64,000 nucleotides of DNA from Enterocloster aldenensis (GTDB taxonomy: Bacteria; Bacillota; Clostridia; Lachnospirales; Lachnospiraceae): positions 186,001 to 250,000 of the forward strand of contig NZ_QVEX01000001.1 of assembly GCF_003434055.1 (NCBI RefSeq), read 5' to 3'. The notes under the pieces were generated by a model. It was not told the origin of the DNA. It made no database searches and saw only the letters and a program-made list of their open reading frames with translations. The position numbers and the translations under genes are program-made. Below are positions 16,517-24,706 of this stretch, one piece after another (the first letter of the stretch is position 1; each line of letters begins with the position of its first letter).

Positions 16517-17308
16517 TCATGAGGAGGCCGGCTCATACAGCAATGCGGCTATCTTCTCAAACCATTCCTGTGGAGGTCTCTGTTCCGGCAGATTATGATA
16601 ATAGTAAAGCATTTTCCTGCCAGTTTCAGGGTCGTGGACATATCCCTTTTCCTGATAATTCAGATACGCTTTCTTTTGCCTGAGTTTTTCCTGGAACGTA
16701 TTCCTATCCTTCATGAACTCAATCCAGGCCGTGCATTGGCAGGGATTATGGATATCCATGAAGCTGCAGTGGTCACTGAAAAATGATTCCAGGTTCATCC
16801 TGGCACGGTACAGCAGCCCCTTGACTGCTTTGGGTGTCAAATCAAGGATTTGTGCTGTCTCATTGATGGATATGCCAAACATATCAATCAATGAGAAAAC
16901 CATCCTCTGGTTCAATGTCAGTTTCCGCGTCATGGCAAGGAAACAGCCGTCCCGCAGGTTAGCAACTTCCTCCGCCGCCTGGATTTCATCAATGGGCAGC
17001 GGCCTGGGGTCCACCAGGAATTCCCCATCATGTTCCAGCTCATCCATACTCTCTGCGTAACCCATGGCCCCGCGCTTTTCTTTTCTTAGCATCATACGGA
17101 ATTCGTTGATGCAGATGGTACGGAGCCATGATTTAACGGCGTCTTCGTTCTTTACCTCAGAGATGTGGGCCCAGGCCTTGATGAAGGTTTCCTGGGCTAA
17201 ATCCTCAGCTTTGTCCGGGTTGGCTGAGAGTTTGCGGGAAAGGTTGTAGATATAGGAGGCGTATCGGGTGATGATTGATTCGATGGTGAGGGGGGTATGG
17301 TTGTCCAT
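16517..17308 (-). CDS. RNA polymerase sigma factor, ECF type with C-terminal extension
   Basis: 263 residues. Region 2 covers about residues 15-75 (YIYNLSRKLSANPDKAEDLA, QETFIKAWAHI) and region 4 about 125-175 (LTLNQRMVFSLIDMFGISIN, ETAQILDLTPKAVKGLLYRA). A further 85 residues follow with CSFMDIHNPCQC, an extension shared by some clostridial ECF factors with a possible sensor role. No anti-sigma gene is adjacent. ATG 17308 has only a weak AAAGGAACC upstream. Confidence 0.85.
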   Translation of the reverse strand: MDNHTPLTIESIITRYASYIYNLSRKLSANPDKAEDLAQETFIKAWAHISEVKNEDAVKSWLRTICINEFRMMLRKEKRGAMGYAESMDELEHDGEFLVDPRPLPIDEIQAAEEVANLRDGCFLAMTRKLTLNQRMVFSLIDMFGISINETAQILDLTPKAVKGLLYRARMNLESFFSDHCSFMDIHNPCQCTAWIEFMKDRNTFQEKLRQKKAYLNYQEKGYVHDPETGRKMLYYYHNLPEQRPPQEWFEKIAALLYEPASS

Positions 17309-17608
17309 TTATGGTTCCTTTCCACTTTGATGGAGGTTTTTTTGTTTTTTGGGGTATAAAGGGTGGACTGCGGTTGTTCTTTTCTACAATATATAACTTA
17401 TTATGGGAAATGTCCATTCTTTTTCATTTGGGGCAGATGGGTGGGATGTGTAGGCTAAGTGAACCTGTTATTCCCTTTTTCCGGTTTCTAATCAGCCCCA
17501 TTTAAGACTATTCCAATAAAGGGCATGAACAAAAACAGCTTATGATTTATTTGTATCGGGTCCCTGGTATTTGGACTACATCTGCCTTAATATGCAGACC
17601 TACATCTA

Positions 17609-17795
17609 TTATAGCACAGGAGTTACTTTTATCTGAAGATACTCCATCCACCTGCAGATGACATGATACTCCTTATAATCCTTTTCATTGGTGACTGTTT
17701 TTCCGTCCATCTGGAATAAAAATATGAATGAGGCGCAGGATTAGGTATCGTTCCTCTCTTTCCTGGCAGTAACGCCCATATTCATAATATTTCAT
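17609..17795 (-). pseudogene. Decayed ORF remnant
   Basis: Read on the minus strand, an ATG at 17795 opens MKYYEYGRYCQEREERY and the C-terminal EYHVICRWMEYLQIKVTPVL ending at 17609 follows in another frame. Together they look like one small protein broken by a frameshift near 17700. No family recognised. It is the only coding-like trace in the 650-base gap between the sigma factor and tetR genes; the rest of 17309-17608 and 17796-17956 shows nothing I can name. Confidence 0.3.
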
Positions 17796-17956
17796 GGAGT
17801 AACATGGCCTACCCGAGAGAGCCGTTATTCAATGCCATACCGCCTTCCATAAACTACCATGTATAAAAAGTATCTTCACTTTTACCATGTACTATATGAT
17901 TTCCGATAAAAATAGTTGGATTTTCTTTTTACATTAAACCAAAAATGAATTATTTA

Positions 17957-18022
17957 TGAACGTGTTCAAATAAGATTGACAACGAATCATTTAAATGTAT
18001 ATAATATAAATGAACCTGTTCA
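17957..18022 (+). promoter_or_regulatory. TetR gene promoter bracketed by two operator palindromes
   Basis: TGAACGTGTTCA (17957-17968) and TGAACCTGTTCA (18011-18022) are near-identical palindromes. Between them lie TTGACA (17976-17981), an 18-base spacer and TATAAT (18000-18005). The arrangement predicts autorepression by the TetR protein. Confidence 0.75.
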
Positions 18023-18047
18023 CAAAAGAAGAAGAAAGGGGGATTTA

Positions 18048-18596
18048 ATGAGAAGGAAAGATGATACCATGCGTGATACGTTGTTGAATTCAGCGCGTGA
18101 TATAGCAGACACAGAAGGTATTGACGCTGTGAATATCCGTTCCATTGCCAAAAGGGCTGGTATTGCAAGCGGAACAGTCTACAATTACTTCTCAAATAAA
18201 GACGAGATTCTTCTTGCCCTGACGGAAGAATATTGGAAACAAACATTGCTTGAAATGAAAACTAAGATTACCTCCGATTCTTTTTGTGGTCAACTGGAAG
18301 AAATATACTCTTTTCTTAAGGGACGAATAGAGCAATCCGCCGGAAAGCTCATGAATAGTCTTAGGAATGTGGAAACAGCAGGACAGATTCGCATGATATC
18401 CATGCAGACAGAATTAGAAACGGCTATCATTCAGAGTATGGAGCAGGATGCAGAGATTCGCAAGGATATTTGGGACGAAACATTTACAAAAGAAAAATTT
18501 GCACACTTTATTACGATGAACATAACAATGCTTTTAAAAGCACGGGTGCCTGACATTACCTTTTTTATCATTATTGTCAAGCGTACCATCTATTAA
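18048..18596 (+). CDS. TetR/AcrR family transcriptional regulator
   Basis: 182 residues. TetR_N HTH at about 8-55: TLLNSARDIADTEGIDAVNI, RSIAKRAGIASGTVYNYFSN, KDEILLAL. The C-terminal ligand domain is helical and seems full length. ATG 18048 follows AAAGGGGG by five bases. It heads an operon with a DUF2871 gene and two broken membrane-protein genes, so it probably once controlled a small membrane system. Confidence 0.88.
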   Translation: MRRKDDTMRDTLLNSARDIADTEGIDAVNIRSIAKRAGIASGTVYNYFSNKDEILLALTEEYWKQTLLEMKTKITSDSFCGQLEEIYSFLKGRIEQSAGKLMNSLRNVETAGQIRMISMQTELETAIIQSMEQDAEIRKDIWDETFTKEKFAHFITMNITMLLKARVPDITFFIIIVKRTIY

Positions 18597-18616
18597 AAAG
18601 AAACCGTCCGCCCCTT

Positions 18617-18889
18617 TTGTTTGGAGTGCTTAGCAATATACCTTTCGCAATCATGGGAATTATCATTATTGTCATTTTTGCACAGGAAGCAAAAAAAGCA
18701 AAAGACCCTGTATTCCGGTTTATGCCTTTGGCGGTTACGCTCCTGTTCGGATTCTATCATCCGGTTGTCCTGTTCAGCGGGATTGCCCCGACCGTCGGCT
18801 TATTTATAATTCCGTAAACACTGGCCTATGTTTGGATTGTCTGGATGTGTTGGAAACTTTACAGACAATTTAAAATACAAAAGAAATGA
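18617..18889 (+). pseudogene. Small membrane protein remnant with in-frame stop
   Basis: The frame encodes hydrophobic segments (IPFAIMGIIIIVIFAQEAKK, VLFSGIAPTVGLFIIP), hits TAA at 18815, then continues as TLAYVWIVWMCWKLYRQFK to TGA 18887. Read-through gives one coherent membrane protein, so a point mutation in a lysine codon is likely. No good start codon or ribosome binding site is visible, so the 5' end is decayed too. Family not recognised. Confidence 0.5.
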
Positions 18890-18909
18890 TTTAGAAGGGA
18901 GAACCTATA

Positions 18910-19320
18910 ATGGTCAAACGATATGCAAATATGGCTGTGGTTTATGCAGTTATTGCCATGATATTCGGCGTGTTTTACAGGGAGTTTACAAAGTTCAATC
19001 ACTTTACCGGACAGACAAATCTGTCTGTCATGCACACGCACTACTTTTTGTTGGGAATGTTCTTCTTTCTTATGCTGATGCTGGCTGAAAAAGTCTTTTC
19101 CTTTTCCGACCAGAAGACCGGTAAACTCCTGATTGCTTACCAGCTTGGTCTGAACATCACCGGCCTTGGTTTTCTTATGAGAGGATTGACGCAGGTGTGG
19201 GGAACAACGTTAAGTAAAGGATTGGACGCTTCTATTTCCGGGATTGCAGGAATTGGTCATACTTTCATGGGCATCTGTATTGTTCTTTTGTTGCTGAAGA
19301 TTAAAAAGAGCGTAAATTAA
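18910..19320 (+). CDS. DUF2871 membrane protein
   Basis: 136 residues with four predicted membrane segments (YAVIAMIFGVFYREF, YFLLGMFFFLMLMLAEKVF, YQLGLNITGLGFLMRG, GHTFMGICIVLLLLKI) and conserved MHTHYFLLGM with H-x-H. DUF2871 proteins are small integral membrane proteins of unknown function in Firmicutes, sometimes compared with haem-copper-like helices because of conserved His. AGAAGGGAG precedes ATG 18910. Both flanking genes are broken, so it may be a survivor of a dying operon. Confidence 0.8.
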   Translation: MVKRYANMAVVYAVIAMIFGVFYREFTKFNHFTGQTNLSVMHTHYFLLGMFFFLMLMLAEKVFSFSDQKTGKLLIAYQLGLNITGLGFLMRGLTQVWGTTLSKGLDASISGIAGIGHTFMGICIVLLLLKIKKSVN

Positions 19321-19332
19321 CAGGATGATACT

Positions 19333-19700
19333 ATGAAAAAAATAATTCCCCATGTATCTGCTTTTGATTGCCGGGATTGTCTGGGTGTTCGCAGGCGGAA
19401 ATATACTGCGGATTGGCATACCGGATTTCGCACAGAATTCGCAGTCTAACCTATTGTATCTGTTGGGGGCTGCCGGCATTTTCCTTATCTTTATGACACT
19501 GATTTTTATCGGCTTGTGCAAAAACACAACGCCCGTATCATGGCCATGAAGGATAAGAAAGTTCCATTTTATCAATTTTTTGTCCGTAAAAATTACTTGG
19601 TTATAATTTTATGATTACAGGCGGTCTGGTCCTGCGAAGTGTCCATCTTTTACCGGCAATCGCAATCGGTGTTTTATATTGTGGAATTGGCACCTCATAA
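19333..19700 (+). pseudogene. Conserved membrane protein, frameshifted
   Basis: ATG 19333 opens MKKIIP and then shifts to MYLLLIAGIVWVFAGGNILR; a second shift near 19520 continues HNARIMAMKDKKVPFYQFF, and a third to MITGGLVLRSVHLLPAIAIG with the end GIGTS at 19700. The pieces in order form a typical four-helix clostridial membrane protein of about 120 residues. At least two frameshifts make it a pseudogene. Confidence 0.6.
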
Positions 19701-20067
19701 TAGGGAGCGGGAGTTTTGTTCCTTCAAAAATTTATGACAGCTTTAAAAAATCAATAATAAAGAAATCTGGCAGAAATATAGGGAACTGGGTTAGGTTCTA
19801 AATCAAAGGGTATTATTGATGCGGTTATAAACGCCACACACAAAGAGCCGGAAAGTCCGTGAACATCTACCAAAAACAGACACATTTCAGGAAAACGTAC
19901 ACTATCTGACTTTACTGTTTACCGTGCGAAATTAGCTGATAATTCATTCAAGGGCTGCTTCGTGGGCGGCGGCTAGAAATGAGGGCAGTTTTGATGGATA
20001 TAAGGTGAAAAATAGATATATTTCTCTCTCCGGCGTGAGGATTTAGGCGGAAATTCCAAAGAATCAC
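19701..20067. other. Non-coding gap
   Basis: No reading frame with a ribosome binding site, RNA or repeat recognised. It is probably decayed DNA between the broken TetR operon and the type I toxin locus. Confidence 0.4.
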
Positions 20068-20096
20068 TTGAATTTAGAAAATGGATTGATTATAAT
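20068..20096 (+). promoter_or_regulatory. Promoter of the antitoxin RNA
   Basis: TTGAAT (20068-20073), 17-base spacer, TATAAT (20091-20096). Directs a short transcript toward the 3' end of the toxin gene. Confidence 0.65.
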
Positions 20097-20102
20097 AGAA
20101 GT

Positions 20103-20208
20103 GTAAAAGAAAGCACCCACTCCAAAAGTGGATGCTCCCAAAATGATTCGTTACATGTCCTTACGGACACCGCTCACTCTGTGGATCAGACAGGGTGAGC
20201 ATTTTATT
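20103..20208 (+). ncRNA. Candidate type I antitoxin RNA
   Basis: A transcript of about 105 nt from the promoter above would end at the hairpin GCTCACTCTGT (20172-20182) / ACAGGGTGAGC (20190-20200) with ATTTTATTT. It runs antisense to the 3' UTR and stop codon of the holin-like toxin. Tail-to-tail overlap with a small hydrophobic toxin is the standard layout of Fst/TxpA-type type I systems. No experimental support. Confidence 0.6.
20113..20135 (-). terminator. Terminator of the toxin mRNA
   Basis: On the minus strand GCATCCACT-TTTGG-AGTGGGTGC forms a strong hairpin followed by TTTCTTTT. The toxin mRNA would therefore extend about 90 nt past its stop codon, across the whole antitoxin RNA. Confidence 0.65.
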
Positions 20209-20320
20209 TACGCTTATTTCTCTTATCGAGAAAGGCGATAATCGCTACAATCAAGCTACCAAAGGACATTAGTAGAGCCAATATCCCTATGAAGATTGAA
20301 ATAATCTCGTATGCTGTCAT
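20204..20320 (-). CDS. Putative holin-like toxin (type I TA)
   Basis: 38 residues: MTAYEIISIFIGILALLMSF followed by GSLIVAIIAFLDKRNKRK. One membrane helix with a charged C-terminal tail is the signature of the Fst/TxpA-like holin-like toxins that depolarise the membrane. AAAGGAGGTAG sits eight bases before ATG 20320. The promoter is at 20440-20412, the terminator at 20135-20113, and a convergent RNA overlaps the 3' end. Confidence 0.75.
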   Translation of the reverse strand: MTAYEIISIFIGILALLMSFGSLIVAIIAFLDKRNKRK

Positions 20321-20411
20321 GGGCGCTACCTCCTTTCCTATGTATTCCGGCAAGCCGGTTCCTTAGGGTTGGGAGGTTGCCACTCCTGTCGTGAGTGCTT
20401 TCCTAATACCC

Positions 20412-20440
20412 ATTTTAGCACAAGAACATATGTTTTTCAA
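20412..20440 (-). promoter_or_regulatory. Promoter of the holin-like toxin
   Basis: TTGAAA (20440-20435), 17-base spacer, TAAAAT (20417-20412) on the minus strand. The resulting leader of about 85 nt is long for so small a gene and contains a GC-rich stem (ACCGGCTTGCCGG), as in type I toxin mRNAs whose translation is delayed. Confidence 0.6.
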
Positions 20441-20733
20441 ATTTGTTTTTATCTTCTGTGAGATTTGTTATGTTTTATATCATGCAACATAAGACGCTTG
20501 TAAATACGTTATTTCCGGGTGTTTTTCTTTTTAATTTTTCTTCCTGTTTTGCTCTTTCTTCTTTTGAAAAGCAGAGAAAACAAAGGGAAAACGGCAGATG
20601 GAACTGGGAGTGAAAAACCGGAAAATAAAAAGCAGAAGTACCGGGATTGTTAAGTCCTGATACTTCTGCTTATGTTTTACTTTGTTCTATTTTCGACCGG
20701 ATAAAAGGGTGAGAACCGGTGGGAAGTTAACAA
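20441..20733. other. Non-coding gap with hairpin, left flank of the guaA array
   Basis: AGCAGAAGTA (20631-20640) pairs with TACTTCTGCT (20661-20670), a likely terminator. No gene is seen. It ends at the first att-like core (20734). Confidence 0.5.
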
Positions 20734-20866
20734 CTATTCAAACTCGGGTGCGGATAGGATAATCTAGGTGCTTTTCAGTACACATTTGTATCGTTTTGTG
20801 TTCATATTCTCTAAATTTTATCTAATATTTTTCTTACATCAAATTATTAGAGCCAAAATAGAGCCA
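20734..20866. repeat. Left end L1: att-like core and arm-type repeats (AGAGCCA type)
   Basis: Core CTATTCAAACTC (20734-20745) matches the guaA 3' core TTATTCGAATTC at 9 of 12 positions and continues GGGTGCGGATAG, resembling the element B left end (CTCGGCGGATAG). Exactly 115 bases from the core start lie direct repeats AGAGCCA (20849-20855) and AGAGCCA (20860-20866), 11 bp apart. Confidence 0.7.
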
Positions 20867-20873
20867 TGAAACA

Positions 20874-21344
20874 CTATTCTTTCTGCTTTAATTTTTCCAA
20901 TATTGATAGCACATCCGGTTGTGTAGGCATAAACTTCACACCACGCTTTAACATTCCCAACACTTTTCTTGCTTTTTGTTCGATTACCTTTGCCGTATGC
21001 TCACTAGTCAGCATCAAATGATTTCCGGCAATCGTATACTCACGTTCTATGTATTCCTCTGTAATCAGGAACATATCTTGTATTAAAAATACACTTTCTC
21101 TACTATCGTCCAGTTTCACAATATGTAGAATATCGCAAGGCTTCCCTGATTGTTCTTTCTTCTCTATTATTTTCCGAAACTTATCTATTCTGCTAGAAAG
21201 CGGTATCATCCAATAAATTCCCGTAGCAGTATCCTCAAAACAATAATAATGCGGTCTATTACCTGCCTTATTCCCCTTAAGGTATGGATCAGGCATATCT
21301 TCAAAAAATCTCTCCTTTATGATATAAAACCCCGTTTTCTTCAT
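20874..21344 (-). CDS. cptN: Type III toxin-antitoxin system toxin, CptN-like endoRNase
   Basis: 156 residues beginning MKKTGFYIIKERFFED; the body has RPHYYCFEDTATGIYWMIPL-SSRIDKF, the ToxN/CptN-type beta-barrel core with the conserved YWMIPLSS turn, and a C-terminal helix region KVLGMLKRGVKFMPTQPDVL. Family members are endoribonucleases that cleave mRNA and process their repeat-RNA inhibitor. I start at ATG 21344, after the terminator and AGAGGA; the longer frame to 21527 only reads through the antitoxin repeats. Confidence 0.85.
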   Translation of the reverse strand: MKKTGFYIIKERFFEDMPDPYLKGNKAGNRPHYYCFEDTATGIYWMIPLSSRIDKFRKIIEKKEQSGKPCDILHIVKLDDSRESVFLIQDMFLITEEYIEREYTIAGNHLMLTSEHTAKVIEQKARKVLGMLKRGVKFMPTQPDVLSILEKLKQKE

Positions 21345-21372
21345 TTGTTCCATCCTCTCTGCCGAAATATGG

Positions 21373-21401
21373 AAAAAGTCCCTCGCCTTTCGGCGAAGGA
21401 C
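21373..21401 (-). terminator. Attenuating terminator between CptI and CptN
   Basis: On the minus strand GTCCTTCGCC-GAAA-GGCGAGGGAC followed by TTTTT, between the repeats and the toxin start. Partial read-through sets the RNA-to-toxin ratio in type III systems. Confidence 0.85.
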
Positions 21402-21500
21402 TAAACTTTCAACCCAACCATTTATATACCGCATATCGGTCAGCGGTAAACTCTCAACCCGACCATTTATATACCACATATCGGTCAGTGGTAAACTTTC
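21402..21500 (-). ncRNA. cptI: CptI antitoxin RNA repeats (2.2 x 45 nt)
   Basis: Two tandem 45-bp units (21402-21446 and 21447-21491) differ at about four positions and are followed by a 9-bp partial unit (21492-21500). Each contains GACCGATATGYGGTATATAA. Repeat number and length fit known CptI RNAs. Each unit would be one inhibitor of the CptN RNase. Confidence 0.85.
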
Positions 21501-21511
21501 TTTGTACCAAT

Positions 21512-21540
21512 ATATTAACAAGTACAAAGCGGAAAGTCAA
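21512..21540 (-). promoter_or_regulatory. Promoter of cptIN
   Basis: TTGACT (21540-21535), 17-base spacer, TAATAT (21517-21512) on the minus strand, about 12 bases before the first repeat. Confidence 0.7.
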
Positions 21541-21579
21541 TAGAACTATCCATTAAAATTATATGCTGTTTGCACAAAA

Positions 21580-21727
21580 TTATTCCAGTTCGCAAAATAC
21601 TTTTTCATTCTAACTAATTTTGTATGGGCGTTTTAGTTTTATTTGATTCCGATTAGCTTGGTTTGTCCATAATGCATAGGTTATCCGAGCTTGTGTTATC
21701 AATTTGTTATCACGAAAATGTTATCAA
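21580..21727. repeat. Left end of element A: att-like core and arm-type repeats (GTTATCA type)
   Basis: TTATTCCAGTTC (21580-21591) matches the guaA core at 10 of 12. Exactly 115 bases from its start lie GTTATCAA (21695-21702), GTTATCAC (21706-21713, 11 bp later) and another GTTATCAA (21720-21727). The same repeat pair with 11-bp spacing recurs at the right end (49658, 49669). Confidence 0.75.
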
Positions 21728-21819
21728 GCGTATTTTCGCACTACCTATTACTCTTTTGTATCCTAAAATTCACACCTGACATTCTCAATGTGATTTCCAC
21801 ATCAAAAATAATATTCAGA

Positions 21820-23454
21820 TTATTTCTCCCATAAATCCTTTACGGTTTCAGCCTCAAAATCAATCCAATTATGTTTCCAAAGCTGATAGTAGGGTATATC
21901 GTTAGAAGCTGGAGACGGGCTACATCTATCAATTTGTACGATTGATGGAAGAACAACTGCATCTCCAATTAATAGACACTCACCAGCCCTTAAAGATGGC
22001 ATTTTATCAACAAGTCCCCCTAAAGTATCTGGCAATAAACGTTTCACATAATTTTGGTCATTAGGGTTAGTCAGTCTAAGTGCCAAAAAGTTATTACACT
22101 GTGAAAATATTGTCTCAGATATTTCAGAAGGGCGCTGACTAGCCAATAACAACGATACGCCATACTTTCTTCCTTCTTTTGCAATTCTCTCAATGGATTC
22201 CTTTGAAGCTCTGTATTTAGCCATATCACTATTTGGCACATACTTATGTGCCTCTTCATAGACTAATAATAGCGGTATATTATTTGTTTCCTCTTTTTGC
22301 TCACGCACTTTTTTATAATAGTATCCAAATTCAAATAGAATGCGTGAAATTAACGAAACAGTAATACTCAAAACTTCAAATGGTATCCCACTTAAATCCA
22401 ATACCGTAATATTGGACTTGTCCTCTGCATAACCAATTAATTGCTTTAAAGTTTCTTCCAGCGTAGTATGCTTAGACGCATCGCCTAAAAGAAAATCCAT
22501 TCGCTTATCGCTCAGCTTATTTTCCAATCTACTTACAAAATTTGATAATTGTCCAAACAGCGGACCTTGTTTTAAGCCGTTTTTACCTGGAACCATTTCT
22601 TCGTTTTTTTCTTTTGCAAACTTCAAAACCTCATCCATATCAAAATATAATGGTGAATCAAAATGAATTCTATTTTTCAATTCTTCTCCACCTGAAAAAT
22701 GTACTTTCCTACTTGCAATAACCGCCTCTTTAAAGACATTTCTCTGGTTATGATCGTTAGCTTCCGTATCAATAAACAATTCCTGTAGTTCATCACTATT
22801 TAATAGCCAATACGGAAGGACTAAACTATTAATATCTATATAATTAGCATTTGGAAATGCAGCCTTATACTCAGAATGAATATCAAAAATCACAATATGA
22901 GAATTATTAAGTCCGCTATATTCACCATCCTTAGCCTCAATCGCACTTTGCAATATCTTTGCTACTGTGTGAGATTTTCCTGACCCTGTAGACCCAACTA
23001 TCGCTATATGTTTATTAAAAAATCTATCTCCATCAACAGGAACTGTAATATCCTGATTTGTTGATAATGTTCCGAACGAAAACTTTTGTTCTTCTCTAAG
23101 TGATTCAACATAGATTTTTCTAATATCATCAGTCGTAGCCGGCTCGACTTTCTTCGGAGGAATAGCTATTGTATCTCCACCACGTTCAAATTTTCCATCT
23201 TTTAACAGCCCCAAAGGATTAGCTTCCAATACATATTTTCTTGTTGCTTCTCCATTACTATCTACCCCAACCTCTATTGTAAAGTTTTCAATCATTGCCA
23301 TCAATACAGCGTTATCATTGTCACAAATTCTAAGATATGATCCTACTTTCAGCTTTTCTTCGGCCAACTGAAAGTCCTCTAGGTCATCAACTAAAATCTT
23401 AACTTTATTGGGATGCACCGAAACCACTTCGGCATTAATCTTTGTATCATCCAT
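21820..23454 (-). CDS. HerA-like ATPase of a DUF4297-HerA defence system
   Basis: 544 residues. An N-terminal HAS-barrel-like region (1-100) precedes a FtsK/HerA AAA core: Walker A GSTGSGKS (about 153-160), Walker B-like LLLVYEEAHKYVP, and arginine/sensor region LLLASQRPSEISETIFSQCN. HerA hexamers translocate DNA with a partner nuclease. The nuclease-like DUF4297 gene is 12 bases upstream on the same strand, a pairing described as an antiphage system. GGAGATACATAT before ATG 23454. Confidence 0.85.
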   Translation of the reverse strand: MDDTKINAEVVSVHPNKVKILVDDLEDFQLAEEKLKVGSYLRICDNDNAVLMAMIENFTIEVGVDSNGEATRKYVLEANPLGLLKDGKFERGGDTIAIPPKKVEPATTDDIRKIYVESLREEQKFSFGTLSTNQDITVPVDGDRFFNKHIAIVGSTGSGKSHTVAKILQSAIEAKDGEYSGLNNSHIVIFDIHSEYKAAFPNANYIDINSLVLPYWLLNSDELQELFIDTEANDHNQRNVFKEAVIASRKVHFSGGEELKNRIHFDSPLYFDMDEVLKFAKEKNEEMVPGKNGLKQGPLFGQLSNFVSRLENKLSDKRMDFLLGDASKHTTLEETLKQLIGYAEDKSNITVLDLSGIPFEVLSITVSLISRILFEFGYYYKKVREQKEETNNIPLLLVYEEAHKYVPNSDMAKYRASKESIERIAKEGRKYGVSLLLASQRPSEISETIFSQCNNFLALRLTNPNDQNYVKRLLPDTLGGLVDKMPSLRAGECLLIGDAVVLPSIVQIDRCSPSPASNDIPYYQLWKHNWIDFEAETVKDLWEK

Positions 23455-23466
23455 ATATGTATCTCC

Positions 23467-24666
23467 TTATATCATTTTAAGTATACTTTCCGTTGTAGGA
23501 ATCTGAATATTATATAATGCACTTTTATTTGTCTCAAAGAATGGCTCTGACAAGTAAAATTGATAAATCTCTTTTTTTCTCTTTTGAACTTCCAATGCCT
23601 CTTCTATCTGAGAGAGTTCATTAACAATTTTTACATGTATTTCATTCCTGTAGTCAGGTGTTTTAATTAAAGATTCCGGATTAAATTCTGCACCTAGATA
23701 ATCATATCCATCACACAAGACAATCCCTTGCATCGATAATCTTTTTTTGATAGCTATCAATCTATCGAAGTCTATCCCATGCAAAAGGACATACGGGCAA
23801 AATGGTTTGGGCGTATTTTTTGATAACTTACTCCAATTTTTGGATATTTTACTAATAAGCCTAACCACATCCACATCATCAATTAACCCATCACATTCAA
23901 TAAGAAAATATCTATCTGAAGGAGCTATATTGATTTTTGTGAAATATTCGCTCTTTATTCTATTGCAGAACTCATTCAAACCACGAAATTGTAAATACCA
24001 GTTATCAAACAGCATTTTCTTATTGTCAATGCGGCTAACAAACTCTCTTTTTCTTATTTTCCTATTATCCTCGTTTGATGAAGTTGCTAATTCCTTTATT
24101 ACTCTCAATGCATTATTGTAATAATAAAGCTCTGACTCAACTTTACTGCAAGAGAACAATATGCTAATTCCATCAATAACACTCTTTTCTAAAGTCTCAT
24201 ACTTTTGTGCTTGGACATCTATTTCAAGCCTTGAAATAAAATCTTCAATCTGTTTATCTGTAGCATGCAATTCATCATGAAGAACGTGCCTTTTCTTTTT
24301 CTCCGAATAAGTGAAAAACTTCTGTTTTACAAAATCAACAGTCAATGGCAATACTAACTTTGATTGTCCCGATTCATATGTACCATACAGCTTATATGAA
24401 ATATAGCTATTCTTAGTGGTGCGTTCCATATAATCTTCAAACATGAGACGTACTGGTTTAGCAATCACTGAATGGTTATACTCCGTCTTAGAATAGTACT
24501 TACATTGAATTGCAACTTTTTCATCTCCAGAGGCAACATCAACATCTTCAATACCTTCAATTGTGATTTCGCTATCATCATTTCTGTCTAAGATACACAA
24601 AATAGAATAGTTAAACTGATAATAGTATCCTTTTATTGTATCAACAGCATCCCTAGTATTAGCCAT
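23467..24666 (-). CDS. DUF4297-like (Cap4-type) nuclease subunit
   Basis: 399 residues from ATG 24666. The N-terminal nuclease core shows GYYYQFNYSILCILD, then a PD-(D/E)xK-like EGIEDVDV...VAIQCKYYS. This is the DUF4297 arrangement seen in Cap4 and in HerA-associated nucleases. The long C-terminal half is unassigned and may contact HerA. A longer frame to 24768 overlaps RhuM and lacks a ribosome binding site. Cutting of phage or host DNA on infection is the expected role, from family knowledge. Confidence 0.78.
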   Translation of the reverse strand: MANTRDAVDTIKGYYYQFNYSILCILDRNDDSEITIEGIEDVDVASGDEKVAIQCKYYSKTEYNHSVIAKPVRLMFEDYMERTTKNSYISYKLYGTYESGQSKLVLPLTVDFVKQKFFTYSEKKKRHVLHDELHATDKQIEDFISRLEIDVQAQKYETLEKSVIDGISILFSCSKVESELYYYNNALRVIKELATSSNEDNRKIRKREFVSRIDNKKMLFDNWYLQFRGLNEFCNRIKSEYFTKINIAPSDRYFLIECDGLIDDVDVVRLISKISKNWSKLSKNTPKPFCPYVLLHGIDFDRLIAIKKRLSMQGIVLCDGYDYLGAEFNPESLIKTPDYRNEIHVKIVNELSQIEEALEVQKRKKEIYQFYLSEPFFETNKSALYNIQIPTTESILKMI

Positions 24667-24706
24667 ACGTCTCACCATCCTTTTATCTACATATTTCAGA
24701 TGCATA

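Larger units (their letters stand above)
20734..21591. mobile_element. Remnant D: att-flanked segment carrying only CptIN
   Basis: This 0.86-kb segment is bounded by the L1 core (20734) and the core at 21580. It has an element B-type left end but no integrase, no right-end arm repeats and no cargo except a type III toxin-antitoxin locus. It looks like the deletion remnant of a third guaA element, comparable to a CIME (att-flanked segment lacking recombinase). Confidence 0.55.

Noticed and set aside
21402..21500. 45-bp tandem repeats as a CRISPR array
   Set aside because: No spacers between units, a terminator and a CptN toxin follow, and the layout is that of a type III antitoxin RNA.
21345..21527. 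N-terminal extension of CptN (frame continues to 21527)
   Set aside because: This part is the translated antitoxin repeats and terminator; the toxin start at 21344 has its own ribosome binding site.
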